Position numbers and translations under genes: made by a program. A stretch of 64,000 nt of DNA from Prevotella sp. (GTDB lineage Bacteria > Bacteroidota > Bacteroidia > Bacteroidales > Bacteroidaceae). The notes beneath the pieces are model-generated. The model worked only from the letters and a program-made list of their open reading frames with translations, had not been told where the DNA came from and searched no databases. The first letter of the stretch is position 1. The number at the start of each line of letters is the position of its first letter. Where the stretch lies: positions 1 through 64,000 of the forward strand of contig JAEEPZ010000004.1 of NCBI GenBank assembly GCA_016285055.1. Direction: 5' to 3'. Positions 8,658 to 20,028 of the stretch are shown piece after piece.

Positions 8658-9641
8658 TCATATCTTCCCTAAGATGCGGTCCAGTACCCAGTTGGTGGGT
8701 GTGGCCGACACGCTGGTGCAGGAGCAGACGCCAAACCCCTGCAAGTGCTCGATGACGCTCTTTATCAGCGGAAACTGCACGTAGGGCGGGTTGGGCACCT
8801 CTATGACTTCTGTGCCATGACTGATGTGCAGTTCTATGGGGGCATAGTTGAAGACAGAGAAAGCCATCGACCCCTGTGTGCCGATGATGAGTATGCGGTC
8901 GGTGCGCGCCGACTCGTGTGCCACAAAGCTCCACGAGCCGCTGCCTGTCACTCCGTTTTCAAAGCGGAAGATGGCGCTGACTGAGTCTTCGGCTCTGTAG
9001 AGGTGTCCGCGGTTGGCCGTCATGCCTCGTGCCTCGATGATGACCCCGAAGATGTGCTGCAGGAGGTCCATCTGATGAGGTGCGAGGTCGTAGAAATATC
9101 CTCCGCCGCTGATGTCGGGCTGCAGGCGCCAGGGCAGGTTCTCAGGATGAGCGTAGTCGAGATTGCGTGGCGGCACGGCAAAGCGCACCTGCACATTGAC
9201 CACTTCACCGATGGTGCCTTGCTCCACTATTTCTTTTACACGCTGGAAATAAGGCAGGTAGCGGCGATAGTAGGCCACAAAGCATGGCTGGCCTGTCTGC
9301 TCACTCACATAGTTGATGCGTGCACAGTCGTCGTAGGTTGAGGCCAGGGGCTTCTCCACATAGACGGGTTTGCCGGCCTTCATCGCCATGATGGCAAAGG
9401 TGGCGTGGCTCGAGGGTGGTGTGGCCACATAGACGGCGTTCACGTCGGGGTCGTCGATGAGCTGCTGGGCATCGGTGTACCATCGTGAGATGCCATGACG
9501 CTGAGCGTAGGAGCGGGCTTTCTCAGCTGTGCGGCTCATCACGGCTACCACACTGCTGCCCGCCACTTCGTTGAATGCTGGGCCGCTCTTCAGCTCGCAC
9601 ACTTCACCGCAACCGATGAATCCCCATTTCAGATGCTTCAT
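8658..9641 (-). CDS. Gfo/Idh/MocA family NAD(P)-dependent oxidoreductase
   Basis: The protein has 327 residues and is cytosolic. The Rossmann motif is at the very N-terminus (WGFIGCGEVCELKSGPAF). EKPLAS near residue 96 is the conserved cofactor and catalytic Lys motif, and DLAPHQMDLLQHIFG carries the His of the active site in many members. These enzymes oxidise or reduce sugars, inositols or sugar derivatives with NAD(P); the substrate cannot be read from the sequence. The start codon is directly preceded by an array of 8-base repeats (9643-9690) that fills the gap from the upstream ATPase gene. Confidence 0.9.
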   Translation of the reverse strand: MKHLKWGFIGCGEVCELKSGPAFNEVAGSSVVAVMSRTAEKARSYAQRHGISRWYTDAQQLIDDPDVNAVYVATPPSSHATFAIMAMKAGKPVYVEKPLASTYDDCARINYVSEQTGQPCFVAYYRRYLPYFQRVKEIVEQGTIGEVVNVQVRFAVPPRNLDYAHPENLPWRLQPDISGGGYFYDLAPHQMDLLQHIFGVIIEARGMTANRGHLYRAEDSVSAIFRFENGVTGSGSWSFVAHESARTDRILIIGTQGSMAFSVFNYAPIELHISHGTEVIEVPNPPYVQFPLIKSVIEHLQGFGVCSCTSVSATPTNWVLDRILGKI

Positions 9642-9642
9642 G

Positions 9643-9690
9643 GAAAATGAGAAATTGAGAGAATGAGAGAATGAGAGAATGAGAGATTGA
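9643..9690 (-). repeat. Tandem 8-base array filling an intergenic gap
   Basis: Six consecutive 8-base units (GAAAATGA, GAAATTGA, GAGAATGA three times, GAGATTGA on the plus strand) lie between the ATPase stop codon at 9700 and the oxidoreductase start codon at 9641. The same unit family occurs at 59646-59709. Confidence 0.85.
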
Positions 9691-9699
9691 AAGATAATG

Positions 9700-10887
9700 T
9701 CAGTACAGGAATCCCAACAGCCAGAGGGGTATCTGATTGTCCTTGCCTATCTCAGTGTTGTAACGGGCATAGATCACATCGGGCGCAAACCTTATCTTAT
9801 TGCTTCCCGAGGCGTCGCAAATGCGGAACTTCAGGTTTCCGTCTACGAGATAGAGCTGGTCACGACCTGACTGGTTCACTTTGTGGTCTTTCCACAGCGA
9901 GTTGACGAAGAAGGTCTCCATGGCCGTCTGTTTCTCCACATGGATGGGATAGATGGCATAGAGCAGGTTGGAGTTGTGCAGCATCACCTTCGACGGCTTT
10001 TTGGGGAAGTCTTCGCCCCAGGGATATATCATGTTCAGCAGTCGGGCGTCGGTGAGGTACTTGATGTAGTTCATCACCGTGGCACGGCTGGTCTCTATGT
10101 CCTGTGCCAGCTTGCTCACATTGGGAGCCTTGGGGCCTTCCTCGGCCAGTTCATAGAAGAGCTTCTTGATTTTCGGCAGATACTTCAGCTCTATCTGCTT
10201 GATGATCAGTATGTCCACCTCGGTCATCATGTTCATCGTCTTCAGCAGGTTCTCGCTATAGTTGCGCTGCTCCTGGAAGAAGGGATAGAAGCCATGATGG
10301 ATATAGTCTTGGAAGTAGCGGCGTGGCGACACCTTGGGCAATATTTGCTTGATGATGCGCTCATGGTCGTTCAAGATTTCATCGAGCGTATAGGGCTTGA
10401 AATCATTGCCCGTCAGTAAGTTAATAAACTCTCGAAACGAGAATCCTCTCAAGTTGTAAGACTTCACGATGCCGTTCAGCTCGGGGTTCTCATCCTTCAG
10501 TCGCATCACGCTGCTGCCCGTAAACACAATCTTCAGCCCCGGATAGAGGTCGTAGCACTTGCGCAGCTCGTGCGACCAGTCGTCCTGCTTAAACACCTGG
10601 TCGATGAGCAGCACGCGTCCGCCACGGTAGTAGAACTCCCCGGCAAAGTCGGCAATGCCTCGGCCCTGGAAGTAGAAGTTGTTCATATTGATGTACAGGC
10701 ATTGCCTGTCTTCGAGCGCGAAGTGCTCCTTGGCATATTGCAGCAGGAAGGTGGTCTTACCGATGCCGCGTGTGCCCTTGATGCCTATCATGCGGTCGCT
10801 CCAGTCAATCTCGTCCATCAGCGTGCGTCTGACGGGTGCGTTGACATGCTCCACCAAGTAGCGGTGTGTGCGGAAAAAAGCCTCCAT
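9700..10887 (-). CDS. AAA-family ATPase (AAA_14 with DUF4143-like C-terminus)
   Basis: The product is 395 residues from the ATG at 10887 (MEAFFRTHRYLVEH). An upstream in-frame ATG at 11010 is rejected because it would place the start inside the promoter of this gene. The Walker A motif is GTRGIGKTTFLLQYAKEH, and Walker B is RVLLIDQVFKQDDW, with sensor-like IVFTGSS. A winged-helix-like segment (VSKLAQDIETSRATVMNYIKYL) follows and the C-terminus resembles DUF4143. Such ATPases are common in multiple copies in Bacteroidota, with no settled function; links to toxin-like or selfish behaviour are speculation. The upstream promoter shares an exact 24-base element with the promoter at 38896-38942. 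Confidence 0.85.
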   Translation of the reverse strand: MEAFFRTHRYLVEHVNAPVRRTLMDEIDWSDRMIGIKGTRGIGKTTFLLQYAKEHFALEDRQCLYINMNNFYFQGRGIADFAGEFYYRGGRVLLIDQVFKQDDWSHELRKCYDLYPGLKIVFTGSSVMRLKDENPELNGIVKSYNLRGFSFREFINLLTGNDFKPYTLDEILNDHERIIKQILPKVSPRRYFQDYIHHGFYPFFQEQRNYSENLLKTMNMMTEVDILIIKQIELKYLPKIKKLFYELAEEGPKAPNVSKLAQDIETSRATVMNYIKYLTDARLLNMIYPWGEDFPKKPSKVMLHNSNLLYAIYPIHVEKQTAMETFFVNSLWKDHKVNQSGRDQLYLVDGNLKFRICDASGSNKIRFAPDVIYARYNTEIGKDNQIPLWLLGFLY

Positions 10888-10936
10888 GATGTGTTTTTTC
10901 GAGGTAAATCTTAATGCGTAATGCTGAATGAGTTTG

Positions 10937-10983
10937 CAAAAGTACAAAGAATTTCCCAAATTGCAAAGCAGAGATTGCAAAAT
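10937..10983 (-). promoter_or_regulatory. Promoter of the AAA ATPase gene with shared 24-base element
   Basis: On the minus strand the element ATTTTGCAATCTCTGC plus TTTGCAAT (10983 down to 10960) includes the TTTG -33 box (10967-10964). After 15 more bases comes the -7 box TACTTTTG (10944-10937). The identical element with the identical 15-base gap is found at 38896-38942. Confidence 0.8.
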
Positions 10984-11035
10984 CTTACTAAAAAGTATCT
11001 TTTTCTCCAAAAAAGCGTGGGTACAGCAAATTTTT

Positions 11036-11068
11036 TTTGACGTTATTGTTCAAAAATGCTTACCTTTG
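11036..11068 (+). promoter_or_regulatory. tamB-like gene promoter
   Basis: TTTG at 11036-11039, a 21-base spacer and TACCTTTG at 11061-11068 match the Bacteroidota consensus. The ATG at 11078 follows only 9 bases after the -7 box, so the transcript would be nearly leaderless. Confidence 0.75.
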
Positions 11069-11077
11069 CAAGCGAAA

Positions 11078-14000
11078 ATGAAGAAGCTCAAGCACATCAT
11101 CAGTTGGACGATATGGGGACTGTTAGGCCTCTATGTCTCGCTGGTCATCCTCATCCAGCTGCCTTTCATGCAGCGCTGGCTTGGAGGCGTGGTGGGCGAC
11201 GCCCTCAGCCGCAAGCTGGGCACGGCAGTGAGCATTGGCCGCGTCGACCTGGGTTTCTTCAACCGCCTCATCATCGACGACGTGGTCATCAAAGACCAGC
11301 AGCAGGCAGACATGGTCAGCGCTCGCCGCATGTCGGTGAAAGTGGAGCTGCTGCCACTGCTCAGCGGGCGTGTCAGCATCTCGTCGGCACAGCTCTTTGG
11401 TGCCAGTGCCGTGCTCTATCGCGACAGTGCCGGCGCCACGCCCAACTACCAGTTTGCCATCGATGCCCTCACAAACAAGGACAAGAAAGAGCCCTCACGC
11501 CTCGACCTGCACATCGGCTCCATCATTGTGCGGCGGCTCTCGCTGACCTACGACCAGCGTGATGCCCCCCAGACGCCCGGCCGCCTGAACATGCAGCATC
11601 TGAAGGTGAGCGATGTCACGGCCCATGTGCTGCTGCGCACGCTGACCGACGACTCGCTGAACGTCAATGTGAAGCGCATCGCCATGCACGAGCAGTCGGG
11701 CCTCGACCTGCAGCGGCTGTCGCTCAGGCTGGAGGCCAACCGTCGGCAGGCGTTGCTCACCGACTTCACGCTGGAGATGCCCGGCACCGCCCTCGGCATC
11801 GACACGGCCACAGTTGTTCACGGCCTTTCCCTCACCGACAGCCTGGCGTTCCACGTCTCACGGTTGAAGGGTGTGATAGCCTTGGCCGACCTGTCCGCCG
11901 TGCTTCCCGACAATGTACCGTTGGAGCGCAACCTGGACATAGACATCAGTGACATTGGCGGCACCGACCACAGCATGGCGTGCCCCCACTTGAGCATCGC
12001 CACTACCGACGGCGCCTTGCAGCTCTTGCTCTCAGGCCATGCCGACAGCGACGAGCGCTCCTTCCGTACCAGCATCGAGCGCCTCAGCGTGAGCAGCGAC
12101 CTGATGGCCGACCTGCAAGAGGTCATTCCCGACCTGCCGCCCCTCATCGGACGCATAGGAAGCCTCGACATCACCGCCCACGCGGGCACCGACGACTTTG
12201 GCGACATCCGTGGCCAAGGCCGTGCCGTCACCTCCTTGGGCACCATGACGTGGCGAGGCACCATGATGGACGATGCAAGCCGCTGGACGGCACACATCGA
12301 TACCGACAGCCTCGACTTAGGAAGCCTCACAGCCAACAGCGAGCTGGGCCTGCTGGCGGCCAGCCTCGACCTGAGCGGAACCCATCAGCAGGTCAACATT
12401 CTTGGCGATGTGCCCATCCTCGACCTGCACGGTTACAGGTATCATCAGCTCAGCGTCGATGCTGTCTACAGCCCTTCGGCTACCAGCGGCCATCTGAAGA
12501 TTGACGACACCAACCTGCAAGCCAATGTTGAGGGCAGCTATGGTTACAGCAACGGCTCAACCGAGTCCGGCACCGACGGCGGGCGTCTGAGAATGACGGG
12601 CACCATCGACATGCTGGCCCCCCAGGCGCTGCATCTGTCCGACCGCTGGGGCGCCGCCACGTTCTCTGCCATCGTCGATGCCGACCTCAGCGGCTCGTCA
12701 TGGCGCAACGCTATGGGCACCCTCGACCTCGACGACTTCGTCATGGCCCAGAGCGACACCACACACTATCACCTCGACAACCTGCACATACGCATGGGCA
12801 CCGACGATGAGCGCCGCTACTGGCGACTGACCTGCGACTTCGGCGAGGTGCTCTTCACCGGTCACAGCAACTGGACGTTCTCCTTGCCTCCCTTCGGACA
12901 GATAGGCCCGGCCAAAGGTGGTGCCGACAATGACTTCGAGCTCACCGCACGCCTCTCTGACAGCAGCTGGATGCAAAAGCTGCTCGGCATACAGCTCGAC
13001 CTGCAAGGCCCGCTGATGGTGGATGCCCAGGTGAACGACAGCGAGGAACGGATGACGGTAGAGGCCGCCATCCCCTCCTTCCTCTATGGCAACGTGGGCT
13101 ATCGCAACGGCAACATCCTGCTGTCACGACAGGGCGACAGCACCAGCTGTGACGTCAGGGTGACACGGCTCACCGACAAAGGCGCTCCCCTCCACCTGGC
13201 CATGACCACCAACGCCAAGGAGAATGAGGCCACCTCCCATCTGTCGCTCTCTAACGAGACGGGCGACGGCGGCACAGTCAGCCTGGTGACCAGCATCTAT
13301 GAGAACGACGAAGGGAAGAGCGAGGTGCACACCCGCGTCATGCCCTCACGCTTTGTGCTGAACGACAACCTCTGGGACCTGGAGCCTTGCGACATCCTCT
13401 ACAATGACAAGAGCCTGATGATAGACCACTTCTCCCTGCACCACGACGACGAGCACCTCATCATCGACGGCATCGCCTCGAGCAACGCCACCGACTCGCT
13501 CGTCATCGACCTGCAGGGCGTCGACGTGGCCTACGTCCTTGAAGCCGTGGGATTCCGCAGCGTGCGCTTCGGCGGACATGCCACGGGCAAAGCCTATGTC
13601 TGCCAGGCCCTCAGCAAGCCTGAGGCATGGGCCGACATCGCTGTCACAGACTTCCTCTTCCAGGAGGCACGCATGGGCATCCTCGAAGCTGTCGCCGTAT
13701 GGAACGCTGAGGAGGGGCAGGTGGACCTGGAGGGCGTCATCGACGACGGTGCCGATGCACAGACCTTCGTCGACGGATTCATTTCGCCCCGCCGCAAGGA
13801 GATAGACCTGGGCATCCAGGCACAAGGCACCAACATAGGCTTCGTCAGATCGTTCACACAGAGCTTTATCTCCAACATCGAAGGCAAAGGCTACGGTGAC
13901 GTGCGCATCATCGGCCCGCTGAAAGCCATCGACATTGTGGGCGAGGTGGCCGTAGAAGGCAAGGCCGCCATCAAGCCCCTCGGCACCACCTACACCTTCA

Positions 14001-15436
14001 CCGGCGACACCGTGCACCTCACGCCCGGCGTCATCGGCTTTCGGCAATTCACTCTCAACGACCGCGACGGCCACACGGCAACGCTCAACGGAGACATCAC
14101 ACACACACACCTGAAGAACATCCATTTCAACCTGTTGGCCGATGCCAGCGGGCTGCTGGCCTACGACTTCCCGCAGATGGACGCCGGCGGCACCATAGGC
14201 GGCACCGTCTGGGCCGACGGACAGGCGCTGATGCAGGGACGGCCCGGAGAAGTCACCATCGACTGCGATGTCACCCCGACGCCCGGCTCCTTCTTCATCT
14301 ACAATGCCTCCAGCCCCGATGGCATCAACCAACAGCAGTTTATCACGTGGGAATCCTCGTTGAGAGATGAGAGTTTAGTGTTGAGTGACACTACAACTAA
14401 CCCAAGAGAAAAGTCACTCAACACTCAACTCTCAACTCTCAACACAAGCGACCTTCGCCTCAATCTGCGCATCAACGCTACGCCCGATGCCACCATGCGC
14501 CTGCTGATGGACCAGAGCTCGGGAGACATGATCAACCTCAATGGCTCGGGAGCGCTGCGCGCATCCTATTACAACAAAGGGTCGTTCCAGATGTTCGGCA
14601 CCTACGCCATAGAGCGCGGCTCCTATTCCATGACCATCCAGAACCTGCTGAAGAAGAATTTCCTGTTTCAGGAGGGCAGCACCATGGTGTTCAACGGCGA
14701 CCCCTTCGGCGCAGCGCTCAATTGGAAGACCGTGAACACCGTCAACGGCGTGTCGCTGTCAGACCTCGGCCTCGGCAATGCCTTTACCAGCAACACCATC
14801 CGCGTGAACTGTCTGATGAACATCGTGGGCACGGCAGGCGAGCCCCGCGTGGAGTTCGACCTCGAGATGCCCACCCTCAACAGCGAAGAGCAGCAGATGA
14901 TACGCGCCATCATGGCCAGCGAGCAGGAGCTCAACCAGCAGGTGGTCTACCTGTTGGGCATCGGCCGCTTCTACACCCAAGGGGCCAACAACGCCAACAC
15001 TCAAGGCTACGGACAGACGGAGCTGGCCATGCAGAGCCTGCTCTCAGGCACCGTCTCGTCGCAAATCAACCAGCTGCTGTCGCAGGTCATCAAAAACGAT
15101 GACTGGAACTTCGGCGCCAATATCTCCACTGGAAACGAGGGGTGGCACAACGCAGAGTATGAAGGTCTTGTCAGCGGACGCATGCTCAACAACCGTCTGC
15201 TGCTGAACGGACAGTTCGGCTATCGTGACAACGCCACCCAGGCCACACCCTCGTTTATTGGCGACTTCGACATCCAGTATCTGCTCACACGCGGCGGCAG
15301 CATCGCCCTGAAGGCCTACAACAAGACCAACGACCGCTACTTCACCCACTCCTCGCTGAACACCCAGGGCATCGGGCTCATCATGAAAAAAGACTTCAAC
15401 GGCATCAGAGACCTCTTTATAAGAAGAAAGAAATGA
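11078..15436 (+). CDS. TamB-like translocation/assembly module protein
   Basis: The protein has 1452 residues from ATG 11078; the frame extends upstream but the promoter box at 11061-11068 rules out a start there. A single N-terminal membrane anchor (IISWTIWGLLGLYVSLVILI) precedes a very long beta-rich periplasmic region with AsmA/TamB-type repeats. The C-terminal DUF490/TamB domain has the typical run GSYSMTIQNLLKKNFLFQEG and INQLLSQVIK, and it ends in strand-like segments (GGSIALKAYNKTNDRYF). By family it bridges inner and outer membrane and takes part in outer-membrane protein or lipid transport. Around residues 1096-1124 (14366-14452) a low-complexity insertion (EKSLNTQLSTLNT) is encoded by inverted 7-base repeats. 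No tamA/bamA partner is adjacent. Confidence 0.93.
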   Translation: MKKLKHIISWTIWGLLGLYVSLVILIQLPFMQRWLGGVVGDALSRKLGTAVSIGRVDLGFFNRLIIDDVVIKDQQQADMVSARRMSVKVELLPLLSGRVSISSAQLFGASAVLYRDSAGATPNYQFAIDALTNKDKKEPSRLDLHIGSIIVRRLSLTYDQRDAPQTPGRLNMQHLKVSDVTAHVLLRTLTDDSLNVNVKRIAMHEQSGLDLQRLSLRLEANRRQALLTDFTLEMPGTALGIDTATVVHGLSLTDSLAFHVSRLKGVIALADLSAVLPDNVPLERNLDIDISDIGGTDHSMACPHLSIATTDGALQLLLSGHADSDERSFRTSIERLSVSSDLMADLQEVIPDLPPLIGRIGSLDITAHAGTDDFGDIRGQGRAVTSLGTMTWRGTMMDDASRWTAHIDTDSLDLGSLTANSELGLLAASLDLSGTHQQVNILGDVPILDLHGYRYHQLSVDAVYSPSATSGHLKIDDTNLQANVEGSYGYSNGSTESGTDGGRLRMTGTIDMLAPQALHLSDRWGAATFSAIVDADLSGSSWRNAMGTLDLDDFVMAQSDTTHYHLDNLHIRMGTDDERRYWRLTCDFGEVLFTGHSNWTFSLPPFGQIGPAKGGADNDFELTARLSDSSWMQKLLGIQLDLQGPLMVDAQVNDSEERMTVEAAIPSFLYGNVGYRNGNILLSRQGDSTSCDVRVTRLTDKGAPLHLAMTTNAKENEATSHLSLSNETGDGGTVSLVTSIYENDEGKSEVHTRVMPSRFVLNDNLWDLEPCDILYNDKSLMIDHFSLHHDDEHLIIDGIASSNATDSLVIDLQGVDVAYVLEAVGFRSVRFGGHATGKAYVCQALSKPEAWADIAVTDFLFQEARMGILEAVAVWNAEEGQVDLEGVIDDGADAQTFVDGFISPRRKEIDLGIQAQGTNIGFVRSFTQSFISNIEGKGYGDVRIIGPLKAIDIVGEVAVEGKAAIKPLGTTYTFTGDTVHLTPGVIGFRQFTLNDRDGHTATLNGDITHTHLKNIHFNLLADASGLLAYDFPQMDAGGTIGGTVWADGQALMQGRPGEVTIDCDVTPTPGSFFIYNASSPDGINQQQFITWESSLRDESLVLSDTTTNPREKSLNTQLSTLNTSDLRLNLRINATPDATMRLLMDQSSGDMINLNGSGALRASYYNKGSFQMFGTYAIERGSYSMTIQNLLKKNFLFQEGSTMVFNGDPFGAALNWKTVNTVNGVSLSDLGLGNAFTSNTIRVNCLMNIVGTAGEPRVEFDLEMPTLNSEEQQMIRAIMASEQELNQQVVYLLGIGRFYTQGANNANTQGYGQTELAMQSLLSGTVSSQINQLLSQVIKNDDWNFGANISTGNEGWHNAEYEGLVSGRMLNNRLLLNGQFGYRDNATQATPSFIGDFDIQYLLTRGGSIALKAYNKTNDRYFTHSSLNTQGIGLIMKKDFNGIRDLFIRRKK
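14360..14452 (+). repeat. Inverted 7-base-unit repeat inside the tamB-like gene
   Basis: GAGAGTTTAGTGTTGAGTGA plus C (14369-14389) is the reverse complement, with one mismatch, of 14413-14433, separated by 23 bases. The right arm continues into CTCAACTCTCAACTCTCAAC. The reading frame is kept through the insertion. The same 7-base unit (GAGAGTT/AACTCTC) occurs in the GH38 gene at 17106-17220. Confidence 0.8.
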
Positions 15437-15530
15437 TGGCACTTTTCGACCTGTGCGGTTGACTTTTATCTTTGAACTGACCAGCTTCGTGACGTGACCT
15501 AATCTAACTCCATCCGTACCGCACAAAAAA

Positions 15531-15625
15531 GTCCGAAGGCTTCGGACTCTCCGTCCGAAGGCTTCGGACTCGTCGTCCGAAGGCTTCGGACTGTTTGTCC
15601 GAAGGCTTCGGACAAACAGTCCGAA
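15531..15625 (+). repeat. Palindrome array, 22-base period, copy 1
   Basis: GTCCGAAGGCTTCGGAC occurs at 15531, 15553, 15575 and 15597, each followed by a 5-base spacer (tctcc, tcgtc, tgttt, aaaca), then a half copy GTCCGAA at 15619. The period is exactly 22. Each unit can form a 8-bp hairpin with a 1-base centre or pair with its neighbours. A homologous array with the same flanks is at 45771-45843. Confidence 0.9.
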
Positions 15626-15870
15626 ATGTAAAGAATAATTGCGGACTTTTTTTTACTGATAAAACAGAAGGAGTTACAAATACATGCGGGCTGAAAACCT
15701 TTAGAAAAAAGCATGTCTTGGGGCATTCAACCGCCACAGAGCATCCGTTTACCTTCTCTGTGCCGCTGGGCATCAGATTTACTTGGTAGCCGGGTACGTC
15801 ATTTTTCCCTGATAAAAAACGGCCTGCTCAACGCCTTGCTGCCGCTGACGGACGATGCGTGCGTGTAGAA

Positions 15871-15926
15871 CCCCTCCCCAAACAGAGAGGCCCCCAGTAT
15901 CGGGGACCTCTCTGTTTGGGGAGGGG
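15871..15926. repeat. Long GC-rich hairpin
   Basis: CCCCTCCCCAAACAGAGAGG (15871-15890) is perfectly complementary to 15907-15926. Inner C and G runs extend the stem by four pairs. It may act as a bidirectional terminator between tamB and GH38 transcripts, but it lacks a T-run. Confidence 0.75.
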
Positions 15927-16043
15927 CGGGGCTGCGCCATCATGTGGCCGCCGCAGAGGTAACTTCTCCCCTCCCTCGCAGGCGATGTTGTCCTTAAGCG
16001 GACAACATCTTCAGGCTGGGGGTGGGTCTGAATCCCCCTCTAA

Positions 16044-16064
16044 CTCCCCCTTTGCAAGGGGGAG
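16044..16064 (-). terminator. Possible terminator after the GH38 gene
   Basis: CTCCCCCTT (16044-16052), a 3-base loop and AAGGGGGAG (16056-16064) form a perfect 9-bp stem 7 bases past the GH38 stop codon. No strong T-run follows on the minus strand, so termination is likely but unproven. Confidence 0.45.
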
Positions 16065-16071
16065 AATAGGG

Positions 16072-19893
<3,822 letters not shown>

Positions 19894-19932
19894 GGTGTCT
19901 TTAGTTAAATGTTAAAGAATAGCTTGGTAGGT

Positions 19933-20028
19933 GTGTACGAATACGTGCACCACACGACCGGCGGGCGGGCCAAGGTGATTGTGCACGAATACGTGCACCA
20001 CACGACCGGTGGGCGGGTCAAGGTGATG
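19933..20028. repeat. 48-base tandem repeat with palindrome, two copies
   Basis: Two consecutive 48-base copies (19933-19980 and 19981-20028) each begin with the dyad GTGCACG-AATA-CGTGCAC (one base changed in copy 1) and continue CACACGACCGG, GGGCGGG and CAAGGTGAT. The second copy ends exactly at the base before the GH125 stop codon. A single related copy occurs inverted at 38773-38810. Confidence 0.85.

Larger units (their letters stand above)
15437..16071. other. Gene-free region rich in palindromes
   Basis: Between the convergent tamB-like and GH38 genes no gene is supported. It holds a 22-base-period palindrome array (15531-15625), its conserved downstream flank to about 15720, a long hairpin (15871-15926), a 10-bp hairpin (15984-15993 with 16000-16009) and a 9-bp C/G-rich hairpin (16044-16064). 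Short minus-strand frames through the array are products of the repeat read in three frames. Confidence 0.75.

Noticed and set aside
13346..14332. 328-codon frame antisense to the tamB-like gene, and similar long antisense frames in ppdK, nifJ, GH and nqr genes
   Set aside because: Long antisense frames are expected opposite GC-rich codon-biased genes; compositions are Val/Ala/Gly/His-rich without domains.
15531..15625. CRISPR array
   Set aside because: Repeats are 17-base perfect palindromes and the spacers are only 5 bases; no cas genes are nearby.
15504..15773. Minus-strand frame with SEAFGQ / SLRT / SPKPSD repeats as a protein gene
   Set aside because: The frame is produced by a 22-base palindromic array read in three frames; a similar frame at 45723-46031 arises the same way. 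No ribosome site, promoter or non-repeat domain supports it.
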